A stretch of DNA of 58,115 bases, from NCBI GenBank assembly GCA_964547585.1, contig CAZJOI010000003.1, forward strand, positions 1-58,115, given 5' to 3'. The notes under the pieces were generated by a model, which did not search any database, was not told the origin of the DNA, and was given only the letters and a program-made list of their open reading frames with translations. Of the stretch, positions 42,229-50,116 are shown in pieces. Origin of the DNA: CAZSCF01 sp964547585. Its GTDB lineage: Bacteria > Patescibacteriota > Minisyncoccia > Moranbacterales > UBA2206. Made by a program: the position numbers and the translations under genes. Each line of letters starts with the position of its first letter. Position 1 is the first letter of the stretch.

Positions 42229-43575
42229 ATGGATCAAGAACGAAAAAAGGAGTTGGTTGACGAAATTAATAATATTCAAAATAATCAAGAAATTAAAGAT
42301 AAGGAACATTTAAATGAATCAAAAAAACTTTTGTTCAAATATTTACTTTTTTTTGCGATTATTTTTGCCTTAATTGGAAGTAGCTTTATTATAGGCTACA
42401 AAGAAGGAAAGAATGGACAAGCTTCCAGAACTGATACGTTTATTCCAATTGATAGAACCATTATTGAAAATAAATTTCCAGCGGACGGCAAATCAATAGA
42501 CTTTTCTCTTTTCTGGAAGGTTTGGGATCTCATAAAATCAAAGTATGTTGATAAATCATCCTTAAATACCCAGGATTTAGTTTATGGTGCTATTGAAGGC
42601 ATGTTGGAGGCTACTGGTGATCCTTACACGACTTTTTTTGATCCAGCGGAAACAAAATCATTTACTGAAGATTTGGAGGGAAGTTTTGATGGAATAGGTG
42701 CGGAGCTGGGAGTTAAAGACGGTATTTTGACCGTAATTGCTCCACTAGAAAGCTCCCCAGCAGAAAAAGCAGGACTCCGTGCTGGAGATAAAATTATAAA
42801 AATAGGCGATAAAGCAACTACTGATATGAATGTCTATGAAGCAGTGGATTTGATTAGAGGCGATAAAGGAACGGAAATAAAACTGATCATTTTTCGCCAA
42901 GGCGACAAAGATACTCAGGAAGTTATAATCATACGAGACACTATTGAAATTAAAAGCGTTAAACTTGAATTCAAAGAAAACAATATTGCTTATCTCAAAA
43001 TAAACAAGTTTGGCGAAACTACATACGAAGAGTTCGATAAAGCTATGAATGAAATAATCCTGAGGGAGGCAAAAGGGCTAATTCTTGATTTACGTAATAA
43101 CCCAGGAGGACTTCTGGATCGTTCAATTTCAATTGCCAGTCGCCTGATACCCAAGGGCAAAATCGTTGTTATTGAAGAAGATGGTTCCGGCAAAAAAACT
43201 AATTTGAACACCTCGGGAAGTGACAAGCTAAGTCAATTGCCAACCGTTGTTCTTATTAATGAAGGAAGTGCCAGTGCAGCTGAAATCCTCGCTGGAGCAA
43301 TGCATGATAATCAGGGCACAAAACTAATTGGTAAAAAAACTTTTGGAAAAGGAAGCGTTCAAGAACTTATTAATCTTCCGGGATCTTCCAGCGCCAAGAT
43401 TACCATAGCCAAATGGCTCACACCCAATGGAGATTACATTATGGAAAAAGGTATCAGTCCGGATATTGAAGTAGAGATGACAATTGATGATTTCAATAAA
43501 AACAAGGACCCTCAATTTGACAAAGCACTGGAAGTGACGAAAGAGGCAATAAAAAGCAAGTCAAACCCACAATAA
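42229..43575 (+). CDS. S41 C-terminal processing peptidase (CtpA/Prc family)
   Basis: 448 residues. N-terminal charged segment and one helix (about 33-55), PDZ domain at about 130-220 (GIGAELGVKDGILTVIAPLESSP), protease core with LRNNPGGLLDRSI, catalytic Ser in NEGSASAAEILAGA (near 348) and Lys in TFGKGSVQ (near 373). Periplasmic/extracytoplasmic protease that trims C-termini; in wall biology it controls hydrolases. Followed by its own terminator, so it ends the polysaccharide operon series. Confidence 0.95.
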   Translation: MDQERKKELVDEINNIQNNQEIKDKEHLNESKKLLFKYLLFFAIIFALIGSSFIIGYKEGKNGQASRTDTFIPIDRTIIENKFPADGKSIDFSLFWKVWDLIKSKYVDKSSLNTQDLVYGAIEGMLEATGDPYTTFFDPAETKSFTEDLEGSFDGIGAELGVKDGILTVIAPLESSPAEKAGLRAGDKIIKIGDKATTDMNVYEAVDLIRGDKGTEIKLIIFRQGDKDTQEVIIIRDTIEIKSVKLEFKENNIAYLKINKFGETTYEEFDKAMNEIILREAKGLILDLRNNPGGLLDRSISIASRLIPKGKIVVIEEDGSGKKTNLNTSGSDKLSQLPTVVLINEGSASAAEILAGAMHDNQGTKLIGKKTFGKGSVQELINLPGSSSAKITIAKWLTPNGDYIMEKGISPDIEVEMTIDDFNKNKDPQFDKALEVTKEAIKSKSNPQ

Positions 43576-43582
43576 AAAAGTC

Positions 43583-43611
43583 AAAAAAGAGGGGAATTTC
43601 TCCTCTTTTTT
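43583..43611 (+). terminator. terminator after the S41 protease gene
   Basis: AAAAAAGAGG / CCTCTTTTTT stem with a 9-base loop. Confidence 0.85.
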
Positions 43612-43664
43612 CTATTTTAGAATAGATTTGCCCAAGATTTAATTTCTGCTATAATTAACATATG

Positions 43665-43790
43665 CCCAGTAGTGAAATTTTGACTGGGCTTCGCCCAAAA
43701 TAAAATTTGAGATAAGGATTGTAATTATAAAATTTATTTTAAAGATTGACATTATTATTGAACTTATAATGTCAAAATTCTACTACTGGG
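43665..43790. repeat. 126-base nested inverted repeat abutting the rplI start
   Basis: Outer arms CCCAGTAGTGAAATTTTGAC and GTCAAAATTCTACTACTGGG match at 18 of 20. Inside: TGGGC/GCCCA hairpin, AAAATAAAATTT against AAATTTATTTT, and TGACATTAT/ATAATGTCA (43747-43774). Ends one base before the rplI ATG, so it forms the leader. Confidence 0.8.
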
Positions 43791-43791
43791 T

Positions 43792-44229
43792 ATGAAAATA
43801 GTTTTATTATCAGATATAAAAAATATTGGTAAACTCGGGGATATCAAAGAAGTGGCAGACGGTTTTGCTAGAAATTTTTTATTTCCCAAAAAATTAGCTG
43901 AAATGGCAACTGACACTGCAATCAAAAAAGTTGAGATAGAAAAACAAAAGCAAAATGAAATTGCCAAAAAGAATTTGGAAGCAACTCAGGAATTAGCCAG
44001 CCAACTCGATGGAAAAGAAATTACAATTTCTGCCAAAGCTAAGGATGGAAAACTTTTTGGTTCCATCACAGCTAAAAATATTGTAAAAGAACTAAAAAAA
44101 GAAAAATTTGATATAAAAGAAAATTCAATCATCTTAGAACCCATAAAAGAATTGGGTGAATATGACCTGAGGATTGAATTGGAACATGGCATTGAAGTTT
44201 CTCTAAAATTAATCGTCAAAGAGGAATAA
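43792..44229 (+). CDS. rplI: 50S ribosomal protein L9
   Basis: 145 residues, normal length. MKIVLLSDIKNIGKLGDIKEVADGFARNFLFPKKLAEMAT is the classic N-terminal rRNA-binding domain; a long Lys/Glu helix links it to the C-terminal domain (ISAKAKDGKLFGSITAKNI, GEYDLRIELEHGIEVSLKLIV). Binds 23S rRNA near the L1 stalk. Monocistronic here, preceded by a large inverted repeat and followed by a terminator. Confidence 0.97.
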   Translation: MKIVLLSDIKNIGKLGDIKEVADGFARNFLFPKKLAEMATDTAIKKVEIEKQKQNEIAKKNLEATQELASQLDGKEITISAKAKDGKLFGSITAKNIVKELKKEKFDIKENSIILEPIKELGEYDLRIELEHGIEVSLKLIVKEE

Positions 44230-44265
44230 GGATTTTCTGGTTCCATTTAAAAAATCATATTCAAG

Positions 44266-44288
44266 AGTCGCGGGGATGGCGGCTTTTT
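44266..44288 (+). terminator. terminator after rplI
   Basis: AGTCGC / GCGGCT stem (one G:T pair), loop of seven, followed by TTTTTAT. Confidence 0.6.
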
Positions 44289-44324
44289 ATCTAGTAAAAT
44301 TTATTAAAATTATTCAAAAAAAAT

Positions 44325-45956
44325 ATGAAAAATAGAAAGTACATATTCGTGGTTGGGGGAGTAATGAGTGGGGTGGGAAAGGGGATAACAACTTCTTCTG
44401 TGGGAGCTATTTTGAAAGCTAGAGGTTTCAATGTTACCGCATTAAAAATTGATCCATATATTAATATTGATGCCGGAACAATGAATCCTACAGAGCACGG
44501 AGAGGTCTTTGTATTGGATGACGGGGATGAAACCGATCAGGATATGGGAAATTACGAAAGATTCCTAGATATAACTCTCTCGAGAGATAACTACATGACA
44601 ACTGGCAGGGTCTATCAGTCAGTTATTCATAAAGAAAGAAATCTCGAATATAATGGAAAATGTGTAGAAGTTGTACCGCATATTCCATTTGAGGTTATTA
44701 GCCGAATTGAAAAGGCTTCCCAAAAGGCGAAGTCTGATATCACCTTAATTGAAATTGGTGGAACGGTTGGAGAATACCAAAATATTTTGTTCTTAGAAGC
44801 AGCTCGTATGATGAAAATAAAGCACCCAGATGATGTTATTTGCATCATGGTGAGCTATTTACCTATTCCTTCAAAAATCGGTGAGATGAAGACCAAACCA
44901 ACTCAATATGCCGTCAGAGCTTTAAATGCAACTGGTATTCAGCCAGATTTTATTGTTGCAAGAAGCGAAACCTTTTTAGATGCCAAAAGAAAAGAAAAGC
45001 TAGCCATGTTTTGCAATATTCCTGAACGTTATATTATTTCTGCCCCAGATACCGAATCAATTTATGATGTTCCGATTAACTTTGAAAGAGATGACTTGAG
45101 TCGCTTGATTCTTAAAAAGTTGAATTTGAAATATAAAAAAACTGATCTCAAGGGCTGGTATGATTTGTCGGAAAATATAAAAAACGCTAAAGAAAAAATA
45201 AAAATTGGAATTGTTGGAAAATATTTTGGAACTGGCGATTTTGTTTTGTCTGATGCCTACATTAGTGTTATTGAAGCGATAAAGCACGCTGCTTATAAAA
45301 ATAAGATAAAACCAGAAATTGAATGGATAAATAGCGAGCTCTATGAAAAAGAACCTCAAAAACTGGAAGAATTGAAAAATTACAACGGAATTGTTATCCC
45401 AGGTGGCTTTGGTTCCCGTGGAATTGAAGGAAAAATAAAAGCCATCGAATTCCTACGAACCAATAAAATTCCATTTTTAGGACTTTGCTATGGGATGCAG
45501 CTGGCTGTTGTTGAATTTACGAGAAATGTTTTGGGCCTCAAAGATGCCAATTCAACCGAGATCAATCGAGATACCAAAAATCCAGTTATCGATATTATGC
45601 CCGAACAAAAGAAAAATCTGGAAGATAAAAATTATGGAGCCACGATGAGGCTAGGAGCCTATCCGGCCAAAGTCAAAAAGAAAACAGTTGCCTTTAAGGC
45701 TTACCGTAAAGAAAAAATTTCTGAAAGGCACAGGCATAGATGGGAAGTTAACCCAGAATATATCAAAAGACTTGAAGCTGCTGGCTTGATTTTTTCTGGA
45801 AAATCTCCTAATGGAAAATTAATGGAAATTACAGAGTTGCCGGAAAACGTACATCCATTTTTCTTGGGAACGCAATTCCATCCAGAGCTAAAATCCAGTC
45901 CTATTAATGCTCATCCATTATTTCTAGAATTTATAAAAGCTGCTAAGAAAAAATAG
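44325..45956 (+). CDS. pyrG: CTP synthase
   Basis: 543 residues, full length. Makes CTP from UTP, ATP and glutamine. N-terminal synthase domain with FVVGGVMSGVGKGITTSS, KIDPYINIDAGTMNPTEHGE and EIGGTVGEYQ; C-terminal glutaminase domain with PGGFGSRGIEGK, catalytic Cys in GLCYGMQLAV (near 388), and LGTQFHPELKS. Monocistronic, followed by a bidirectional terminator. With the UMP kinase downstream it shows that pyrimidine nucleotide steps are kept. Confidence 0.98.
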   Translation: MKNRKYIFVVGGVMSGVGKGITTSSVGAILKARGFNVTALKIDPYINIDAGTMNPTEHGEVFVLDDGDETDQDMGNYERFLDITLSRDNYMTTGRVYQSVIHKERNLEYNGKCVEVVPHIPFEVISRIEKASQKAKSDITLIEIGGTVGEYQNILFLEAARMMKIKHPDDVICIMVSYLPIPSKIGEMKTKPTQYAVRALNATGIQPDFIVARSETFLDAKRKEKLAMFCNIPERYIISAPDTESIYDVPINFERDDLSRLILKKLNLKYKKTDLKGWYDLSENIKNAKEKIKIGIVGKYFGTGDFVLSDAYISVIEAIKHAAYKNKIKPEIEWINSELYEKEPQKLEELKNYNGIVIPGGFGSRGIEGKIKAIEFLRTNKIPFLGLCYGMQLAVVEFTRNVLGLKDANSTEINRDTKNPVIDIMPEQKKNLEDKNYGATMRLGAYPAKVKKKTVAFKAYRKEKISERHRHRWEVNPEYIKRLEAAGLIFSGKSPNGKLMEITELPENVHPFFLGTQFHPELKSSPINAHPLFLEFIKAAKKK

Positions 45957-45975
45957 GGAAAATAATAGACTCATC

Positions 45976-46009
45976 AAAAAACTACTCCGATTAATCGAGG
46001 TAGTTTTTT
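45976..46009. terminator. bidirectional terminator between pyrG and rpmA
   Basis: AAAACTAC...GTAGTTTT outer stem with CGAT/ATCG inner stem, A run before and T run after. Confidence 0.8.
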
Positions 46010-46031
46010 AATTCTTGTTGCGTATGTAAAG

Positions 46032-46379
46032 TTATTTCTTTTTAGCCTTAGGTTTAGTTTTGGAAGCTCTCGGCTTGGCTTTGGTCTTGGCTTTCTTTAC
46101 AGTAGCCTCCTCAACTGAGACGAATCTTCGAGAGGCCAGCTTTCCAGTAAAAAGAAGAACCTTTTTATTGCTGAATTTAACTACGCCATCCTTCATGGCA
46201 AAAAGAGTATCATCAGCACCAGAGCGTACATTTTTACCTGCTCTAAATTTAGAACCTCTTTGACGTACAATAATCTGGCCAGTTTTAACAGCTTGGCTTC
46301 CGAATAATTTAACGCCTAGTCTTTTTGAAATGGAATCCCTACCTAGTTGGGTAGATCCACCGGCTTTTCTATGGGCCAT
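46032..46379 (-). CDS. rpmA: 50S ribosomal protein L27
   Basis: 115 residues. MAHRKAGGSTQLGRDSISKRLGVKLFGSQAVKTGQIIVRQ is unmistakable L27, whose N-terminus reaches the peptidyl-transferase centre. The start has no cleavable Firmicutes-type extension. A Lys/Ala/Pro-rich tail of about 25 residues is extra. The usual partner rplU is not upstream: on the minus strand the next gene would be at 46524 and runs the other way, so rpmA stands alone. Confidence 0.97.
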   Translation of the reverse strand: MAHRKAGGSTQLGRDSISKRLGVKLFGSQAVKTGQIIVRQRGSKFRAGKNVRSGADDTLFAMKDGVVKFSNKKVLLFTGKLASRRFVSVEEATVKKAKTKAKPRASKTKPKAKKK

Positions 46380-46508
46380 TTTTTTATAGCTCTAAATGCT
46401 CTAATCGTTCTATCGTTTCACTCGTCAGAAGCGAGTTTCATTGCCTAGGAGATTACAACACCTATAACATTAATAACAATTGATAACAGAATTAATTCTA
46501 CCAAATTA

Positions 46509-46517
46509 TGCTATAAT
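46509..46517 (+). promoter_or_regulatory. extended -10 element, predicted leaderless transcript
   Basis: TGC-TATAAT at 46509-46517 with the ATG at 46524, seven bases after the -10. No clear -35 at 17 bases. Confidence 0.5.
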
Positions 46518-46523
46518 GTCAAC

Positions 46524-46925
46524 ATGACTCAGAATTTAATAAAAAAAATAAAAGAATTTTGGCTAAAATATGAAGTCAAAATAATCCTCCTTCTGGGCTT
46601 TATCTTGGTTGCTGCCATTTCTTTTGAGGGTGGGTACTTAAAAGGAAAATCTCTTAAAAATGACCTGATTGTGGTCGAAAAGTCCACTGCTGAGGCTCAA
46701 AATTGCGAATCTAGCGTAAATTCAACAAATTCAGGTCAATCGACCACCAACACTCAAAACAGTAAAAAAGAGTGCCTTTTTGTAGCCAGCAAAAATTCCA
46801 ACAAATACCACACAGCTGGGTGCACCTGGGCCAAAAGAATTAAGCCCGAAAACATAGTTTGTTTTTCATCCAAAGAAGAAGCTGCTAAGACTGGACGTCA
46901 ACCAGATGCCACTTGTATAAAATAA
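46524..46925 (+). CDS. membrane-anchored protein with Ada-like metal-binding domain
   Basis: 133 residues. One helix (about 16-34), a Ser/Thr/Asn linker with two Cys, then a compact C-terminal domain ECLFVASKNSNKYHTAGC...AKRIKPENIVCFSSKEEAAKTGRQPDATC. The pattern of FVASKNS-x-KYH, AKRI-x-PEN and the EA-x-x-GR-x-P region is that of the Ada N-terminal zinc-binding-like domains seen in nucleases and competence proteins. A DNA-linked surface role is possible; unproven. Confidence 0.75.
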   Translation: MTQNLIKKIKEFWLKYEVKIILLLGFILVAAISFEGGYLKGKSLKNDLIVVEKSTAEAQNCESSVNSTNSGQSTTNTQNSKKECLFVASKNSNKYHTAGCTWAKRIKPENIVCFSSKEEAAKTGRQPDATCIK

Positions 46926-46951
46926 CTTTCTTTAGTAATATTATATTTAGG

Positions 46952-46974
46952 TTCGCCCAATAGGCGAATTTGTA
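46952..46974 (+). terminator. weak terminator-like hairpin
   Basis: TTCGCC / GGCGAA with a 5-base loop and an interrupted T tract. Confidence 0.4.
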
Positions 46975-47001
46975 TTATATAATTTTTTAATCAAAATTGT
47001 T

Positions 47002-47706
47002 ATGAAGAGAGCCAAAGATAAAAATTTAGTTGTAATTTCACTTGGAGGTTCAATGATTGTGCCAAACGAAATTGATTGCGAATTCATTAAAAAATTCAAG
47101 AAACTAATAGAAAATCAAATTGAGAAGGGCTACAAGTTTATCATAATAACTGGAGGAGGGAAGACGGCCAGAAAATATATTGAAGCTTCAAGTAAGATAG
47201 ACAATATTACCAACGAAGATAAAGATTGGATTGGCATTCATGCCACCAGAATGAACGCCCATTTTATTAGGACAATACTGCGAAAAAATGCTCACCCAAG
47301 AATCAACACCAATCCTCATGATCTTGAAGATTTCTACAACTTTAAAGAGTCTGTTTTGGTGGCGGCTGGTTGGCGCCCAGGTTTTTCTACTGATTTCGAC
47401 GCAGTAGTCTTGGCAAAATATTTTGGCATCAAAAAAGTAATAAATTTTTCCAACATTGATTATGTCTGCGACAAGGATCCAAAAAAATTTCCGGATGCCA
47501 AAAAAATAGAAAAAATTTCTTGGAAAGATTTCAGGAAAATTGTAGGCAACAAATGGGATCCTGGCATGAATGCACCTTTTGATCCAATTGCTTCAAGGGT
47601 AGCTGAAGAAGAAAAAATGGAAGTAGCCATTATGAATGGCAGGGATTTAAAAAACTTGGAAAATTATCTAGAAGGAAAAAAGTTTAAGGGAACATCAATA
47701 GTATAG
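47002..47706 (+). CDS. pyrH: UMP kinase (amino-acid kinase fold)
   Basis: 234 residues. VVISLGGSMIVPNEID, IIITGGGKTARKYIEA, GIHATRMNAHFIRTIL, AAGWRPGFSTDFDAVVLAKYF and NFSNIDYVCDKDPKKFPDAKKI follow the UMP kinase order; the overall feel is of the archaeal-type branch found in Patescibacteria. Phosphorylates UMP to UDP. Overlaps tail-to-tail by 12 bases with the DUF2062 gene. The branch assignment is by eye. Confidence 0.88.
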   Translation: MKRAKDKNLVVISLGGSMIVPNEIDCEFIKKFKKLIENQIEKGYKFIIITGGGKTARKYIEASSKIDNITNEDKDWIGIHATRMNAHFIRTILRKNAHPRINTNPHDLEDFYNFKESVLVAAGWRPGFSTDFDAVVLAKYFGIKKVINFSNIDYVCDKDPKKFPDAKKIEKISWKDFRKIVGNKWDPGMNAPFDPIASRVAEEEKMEVAIMNGRDLKNLENYLEGKKFKGTSIV

Positions 47707-48186
47707 TTTTTTGGGATCCTTCTTAATAAACCTCATTTTGTGATTTTTCAAAAGGTAAAGAAGAATACAATAAGCCAGAAGAGCGATTGTCCCAGCTGTT
47801 AGTAAAAAACCAACCATTAGGGGTAGAGCTAGATCAAAAAAAACCGCTTTACTTAATAAAAATTTATAGCCAATGAGATCATAATTCTGGTCAAAATCCT
47901 GAATTAACTCCTGGCTATTTTTGTTAAATAAAAAGGCTCCAACGAAAGTTGCTGAAGGCAAAATAAAGAACGTTGTCCACATATTGGTGGCTAGAACTCC
48001 ACCGATAGCCGCCAGACGATTAAGACGAAAGACTGACGACAAAATAATAGAGGCCGTTATACCTTCGCCGGGGATAATACCCAAAAAAATCCCCAAAGCC
48101 GCTCCACCAGCTACTTTTTGAGGCGTATCATCAATAAAAAAAAATTTCAGAAAAAGATTTTTAATTTTTGAAAATATTATTTTCAT
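47695..48186 (-). CDS. DUF2062 membrane protein
   Basis: 163 residues, three or four helices. DDTPQKVAGGAALGIFLGIIPGEGITASIILSSVFRLNRLAAIGGVLATNMWTTFFILP is the core of the DUF2062 family, small inner-membrane proteins of unknown function. Starts in an ATGA overlap with the nuclease gene upstream, so is translated with it. Confidence 0.88.
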   Translation of the reverse strand: MKIIFSKIKNLFLKFFFIDDTPQKVAGGAALGIFLGIIPGEGITASIILSSVFRLNRLAAIGGVLATNMWTTFFILPSATFVGAFLFNKNSQELIQDFDQNYDLIGYKFLLSKAVFFDLALPLMVGFLLTAGTIALLAYCILLYLLKNHKMRFIKKDPKKLYY

Positions 48187-49307
48187 TTTTTCTTAACGGT
48201 CAAGCTTTTAGTTTCTTTGTCAATTACCTTGGCTTTTTCAACATTTTCTTTTACTTCAAAAGGCAAAACACCAAGAATATTGCGTAGGGCGATGCCATCA
48301 ACTTTCAAAATATCTTCCCATTTGTCCAGTGGTTCCAAAATTTCCTTTAATTTTTTCTCGTCATATTTATATGTTTTGCGTAGCGTTTGAGCAATGACTC
48401 CATTTTCTCCAAAAACTCGATCAACGCCCTCCTGATCCATATATTGAGTAATATTCGATTGCAGTTTGGCCAACCTGTCTTTGGTAATGGTTATGGCTGA
48501 TTTCAACTCTATAAATTCAGAAATAGCTGAGTTTATTTCTTCTGTGTCTATTTTTCTCAGTTCCTTGAATTTATGTTTCCACATTGGACACATATTTTGA
48601 TATCCACACCAGTCACAAAGAGGGGAGACGATTGGTTCAAATTTACCTGTTTCAATAATTTTTATGGTATCCAAAAAAAGTTGTTGGCTTTTTTGAACAC
48701 TCTCTAATGTTCTTTGTGATGTCAACTTTACGCCGTGCTTTAGATAATATAGGCTCACTTTTATTTTATCGAGATGTTCAACTTCCTTTGGATAGCGCGC
48801 CAAAAAAGCACTGAGATAGACTGAAAGTTGCAGATCATTATCCACCTTTTCTTGAGAAGGCATTTTTTTGGTAGTCTTATAGTCAATAATTTCATAGCCA
48901 TCTTCGGTTTTATCAATACGGTCGATTATACCTGAGATAATATGCTTATTGTCATCTGCACCTATTTCAATCTGAAAACGTGATTCCAAATCAATAATAT
49001 TGAAATTAGCAGGATTGTTCTTTCGATAGTAATCTTGAATTATTTTGATGCCCTGAGAAAAAGCTGCCCTTTCCTCATTTTCATCTTCAAAAACTGCAGG
49101 ATTCCAAGAATTTTGGAAGTGCTCCATCGCTTGATCCAAAGTAGGAGAGAGAATGCCAGGAGTATGAATAAATTTCATTGTGGAATGGACAGTCGAACCA
49201 AAAACAGCCTCCTTTGACTTGGGAGTTTTAATTTTATCAATTTCAGAAAACTTATATTTGAGCGGACAGGTTTGAAAAGTATCTAAAGCCGAATAAGATA
49301 GTCTCAT
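48183..49307 (-). CDS. RecB/AddB-type PD-(D/E)XK nuclease with four-Cys cluster
   Basis: 374 residues. RLSYSALDTFQTCPLKYKFSEI at the start and CDWCGYQNMCPMW near 230-242 give one N-terminal and three C-terminal Cys in the spacing of the 4Fe-4S-binding RecB-family nucleases (AddB, Cas4). Nuclease core: GSTVHSTMKFIHT, SGIIDRID (Asp), YEIIDYKTTKK (D-x-K motif) and LQLSVYLSAF. A coiled C-terminal part of about 110 residues follows. Probably cuts DNA ends in repair or uptake. No cas genes nearby. Confidence 0.88.
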   Translation of the reverse strand: MRLSYSALDTFQTCPLKYKFSEIDKIKTPKSKEAVFGSTVHSTMKFIHTPGILSPTLDQAMEHFQNSWNPAVFEDENEERAAFSQGIKIIQDYYRKNNPANFNIIDLESRFQIEIGADDNKHIISGIIDRIDKTEDGYEIIDYKTTKKMPSQEKVDNDLQLSVYLSAFLARYPKEVEHLDKIKVSLYYLKHGVKLTSQRTLESVQKSQQLFLDTIKIIETGKFEPIVSPLCDWCGYQNMCPMWKHKFKELRKIDTEEINSAISEFIELKSAITITKDRLAKLQSNITQYMDQEGVDRVFGENGVIAQTLRKTYKYDEKKLKEILEPLDKWEDILKVDGIALRNILGVLPFEVKENVEKAKVIDKETKSLTVKKK

Positions 49308-49395
49308 TTGCTTAATTTTTAGTTGTTAAAATGGCCCTTATTTTCTTAATTTTAGCTTGAAAATGTCCTCGGGTCAAACAATTTTTCTTTGACTA

Positions 49396-49424
49396 TTGAC
49401 CCCATAAACTTTCTGGGTTAAAAT
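49396..49424 (+). promoter_or_regulatory. promoter of the 40-residue micro-gene
   Basis: TTGACC at 49396-49401, exactly 17 bases, TAAAAT at 49419-49424; start near 49431, giving a leader of about 53 bases. Confidence 0.6.
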
Positions 49425-49483
49425 AAAAATATCGTGTGCTTGCAGCTGTCTTATTTAATAAATTTGAAACAATTTTTAAATAG

Positions 49484-49606
49484 ATGTTTAAAAACGTCGA
49501 AGAGCCGAAAGCGGAAGAAATGTTTAAGTTTGCGGTAGCAATTTCATCAATAGTTTTTTTGGCCCTCGTAATTTCAGCTTCAATGGAAATATCCAGGTAC
49601 ATATAA
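49484..49606 (+). CDS. 40-residue single-helix membrane protein (novel micro-gene)
   Basis: MFKNVEEPKAEEMFKFAVAI... to ...SASMEISRYI. An acidic N-terminus followed by one hydrophobic helix (about 16-34). A near-consensus promoter lies 60 bases upstream and the next promoter (for the Rrf2 gene) follows directly, so this is a separate gene in the 380-base space between two annotated genes. No family recognised. An opposite-strand open frame here (49393-49602) is judged a shadow. Confidence 0.55.
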   Translation: MFKNVEEPKAEEMFKFAVAISSIVFLALVISASMEISRYI

Positions 49607-49627
49607 ATACATAGGGGTTAATAGGGC

Positions 49628-49656
49628 TTGACTTTCGTCAGCTTTTTTTGTATGAT
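49628..49656 (+). promoter_or_regulatory. promoter of the Rrf2-isc operon
   Basis: TTGACT at 49628-49633, exactly 17 bases, TATGAT at 49651-49656; start near 49663, inside the inverted repeat below. Confidence 0.75.
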
Positions 49657-49663
49657 TAAAGCA

Positions 49664-49682
49664 TACTAAAATAGTAGGTTAT
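49664..49682 (+). promoter_or_regulatory. possible Rrf2/IscR-type operator
   Basis: TACTAAAATAGTA (49664-49676) is a palindrome followed by GGTTAT; the right half resembles the IscR type 1 site (AGTC-RR-STAT). It covers the predicted transcription start, where binding would repress. Confidence 0.55.
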
Positions 49683-49688
49683 AAACTT

Positions 49689-50090
49689 ATGAAATTTTCA
49701 ACTAGAGCCGGATATGGACTGCGAGCTGCGGTCAATCTAGCCAAAAACTATCCTAAACAAAAAAATTTACAAGAAATTTCCAAGGAAGAAGGAATTTCAC
49801 TGAAATATTTGGAACAGCTTTTTCGGATATTGCGTAAAAGTAATCTTGTGGTAAGCCAGAAGGGAAGAGAGGGTGGCTACATGCTTTTCAAAAAGCCAAA
49901 GAATATTAGAGTAGGTGAAATAATTGAAATGCTAGAAGGGCCGATTGCACCCATGCAATGTGCGGAAGGCAAGTGCANNNNNNNNNNCAACATAAAATGT
50001 AATTGTGCTTCCAGTATTGTTTGGACAAAACTTCAAGAACAAATAAAAAAAACTTTGTACAAAATAAAATTAAGCGAACTAGTCAAATAA
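49689..50090 (+). CDS. Rrf2-family transcriptional regulator (IscR-like), interrupted by assembly gap
   Basis: 133 residues counting the N run. MKFSTRAGYGLRAAVNLAKN, LQEISKEEGISLKYLEQLFRIL (helix-turn-helix) and SQKGREGGYMLFKK (wing) are typical Rrf2. The Cys-bearing sensor loop PMQCAEGKC...KCNCASS has at least four Cys, as in [Fe-S]-binding IscR/NsrR. Ten N interrupt that loop at 49978-49987, so the exact Cys spacing is unknown. Directly upstream of iscS and iscU, with a palindrome over its own promoter, it most likely senses Fe-S status and autoregulates. Confidence 0.88.
   Translation: MKFSTRAGYGLRAAVNLAKNYPKQKNLQEISKEEGISLKYLEQLFRILRKSNLVVSQKGREGGYMLFKKPKNIRVGEIIEMLEGPIAPMQCAEGKCXXXXNIKCNCASSIVWTKLQEQIKKTLYKIKLSELVK
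49978..49987. other. assembly gap (10 N) in the Rrf2 gene
   Basis: Falls in the Cys loop of the regulator; the frame is open on both sides with ten N, but the true length is unverified. Confidence 0.95.
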
Positions 50091-50095
50091 TATAA

Positions 50096-50116
50096 AACTA
50101 AGAACTACGAACTATG
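50096..50116. repeat. three heptamers AACTANG over the iscS start codon
   Basis: AACTAAG-AACTACG-AACTATG; the last unit supplies the ATG of iscS (50114-50116). Confidence 0.7.

Noticed and set aside
46380..46523. rplU or a structured leader upstream of rpmA
   Set aside because: No L21 frame exists; only a short ACTCG/CGAGT hairpin near 46421-46437 is visible, too little to name a regulatory RNA.
49393..49602. 69-codon minus-strand frame opposite the 40-residue micro-gene
   Set aside because: The plus-strand frame has a promoter at proper distance, a hydrophobic helix and clean start; the minus frame runs over two promoter elements.
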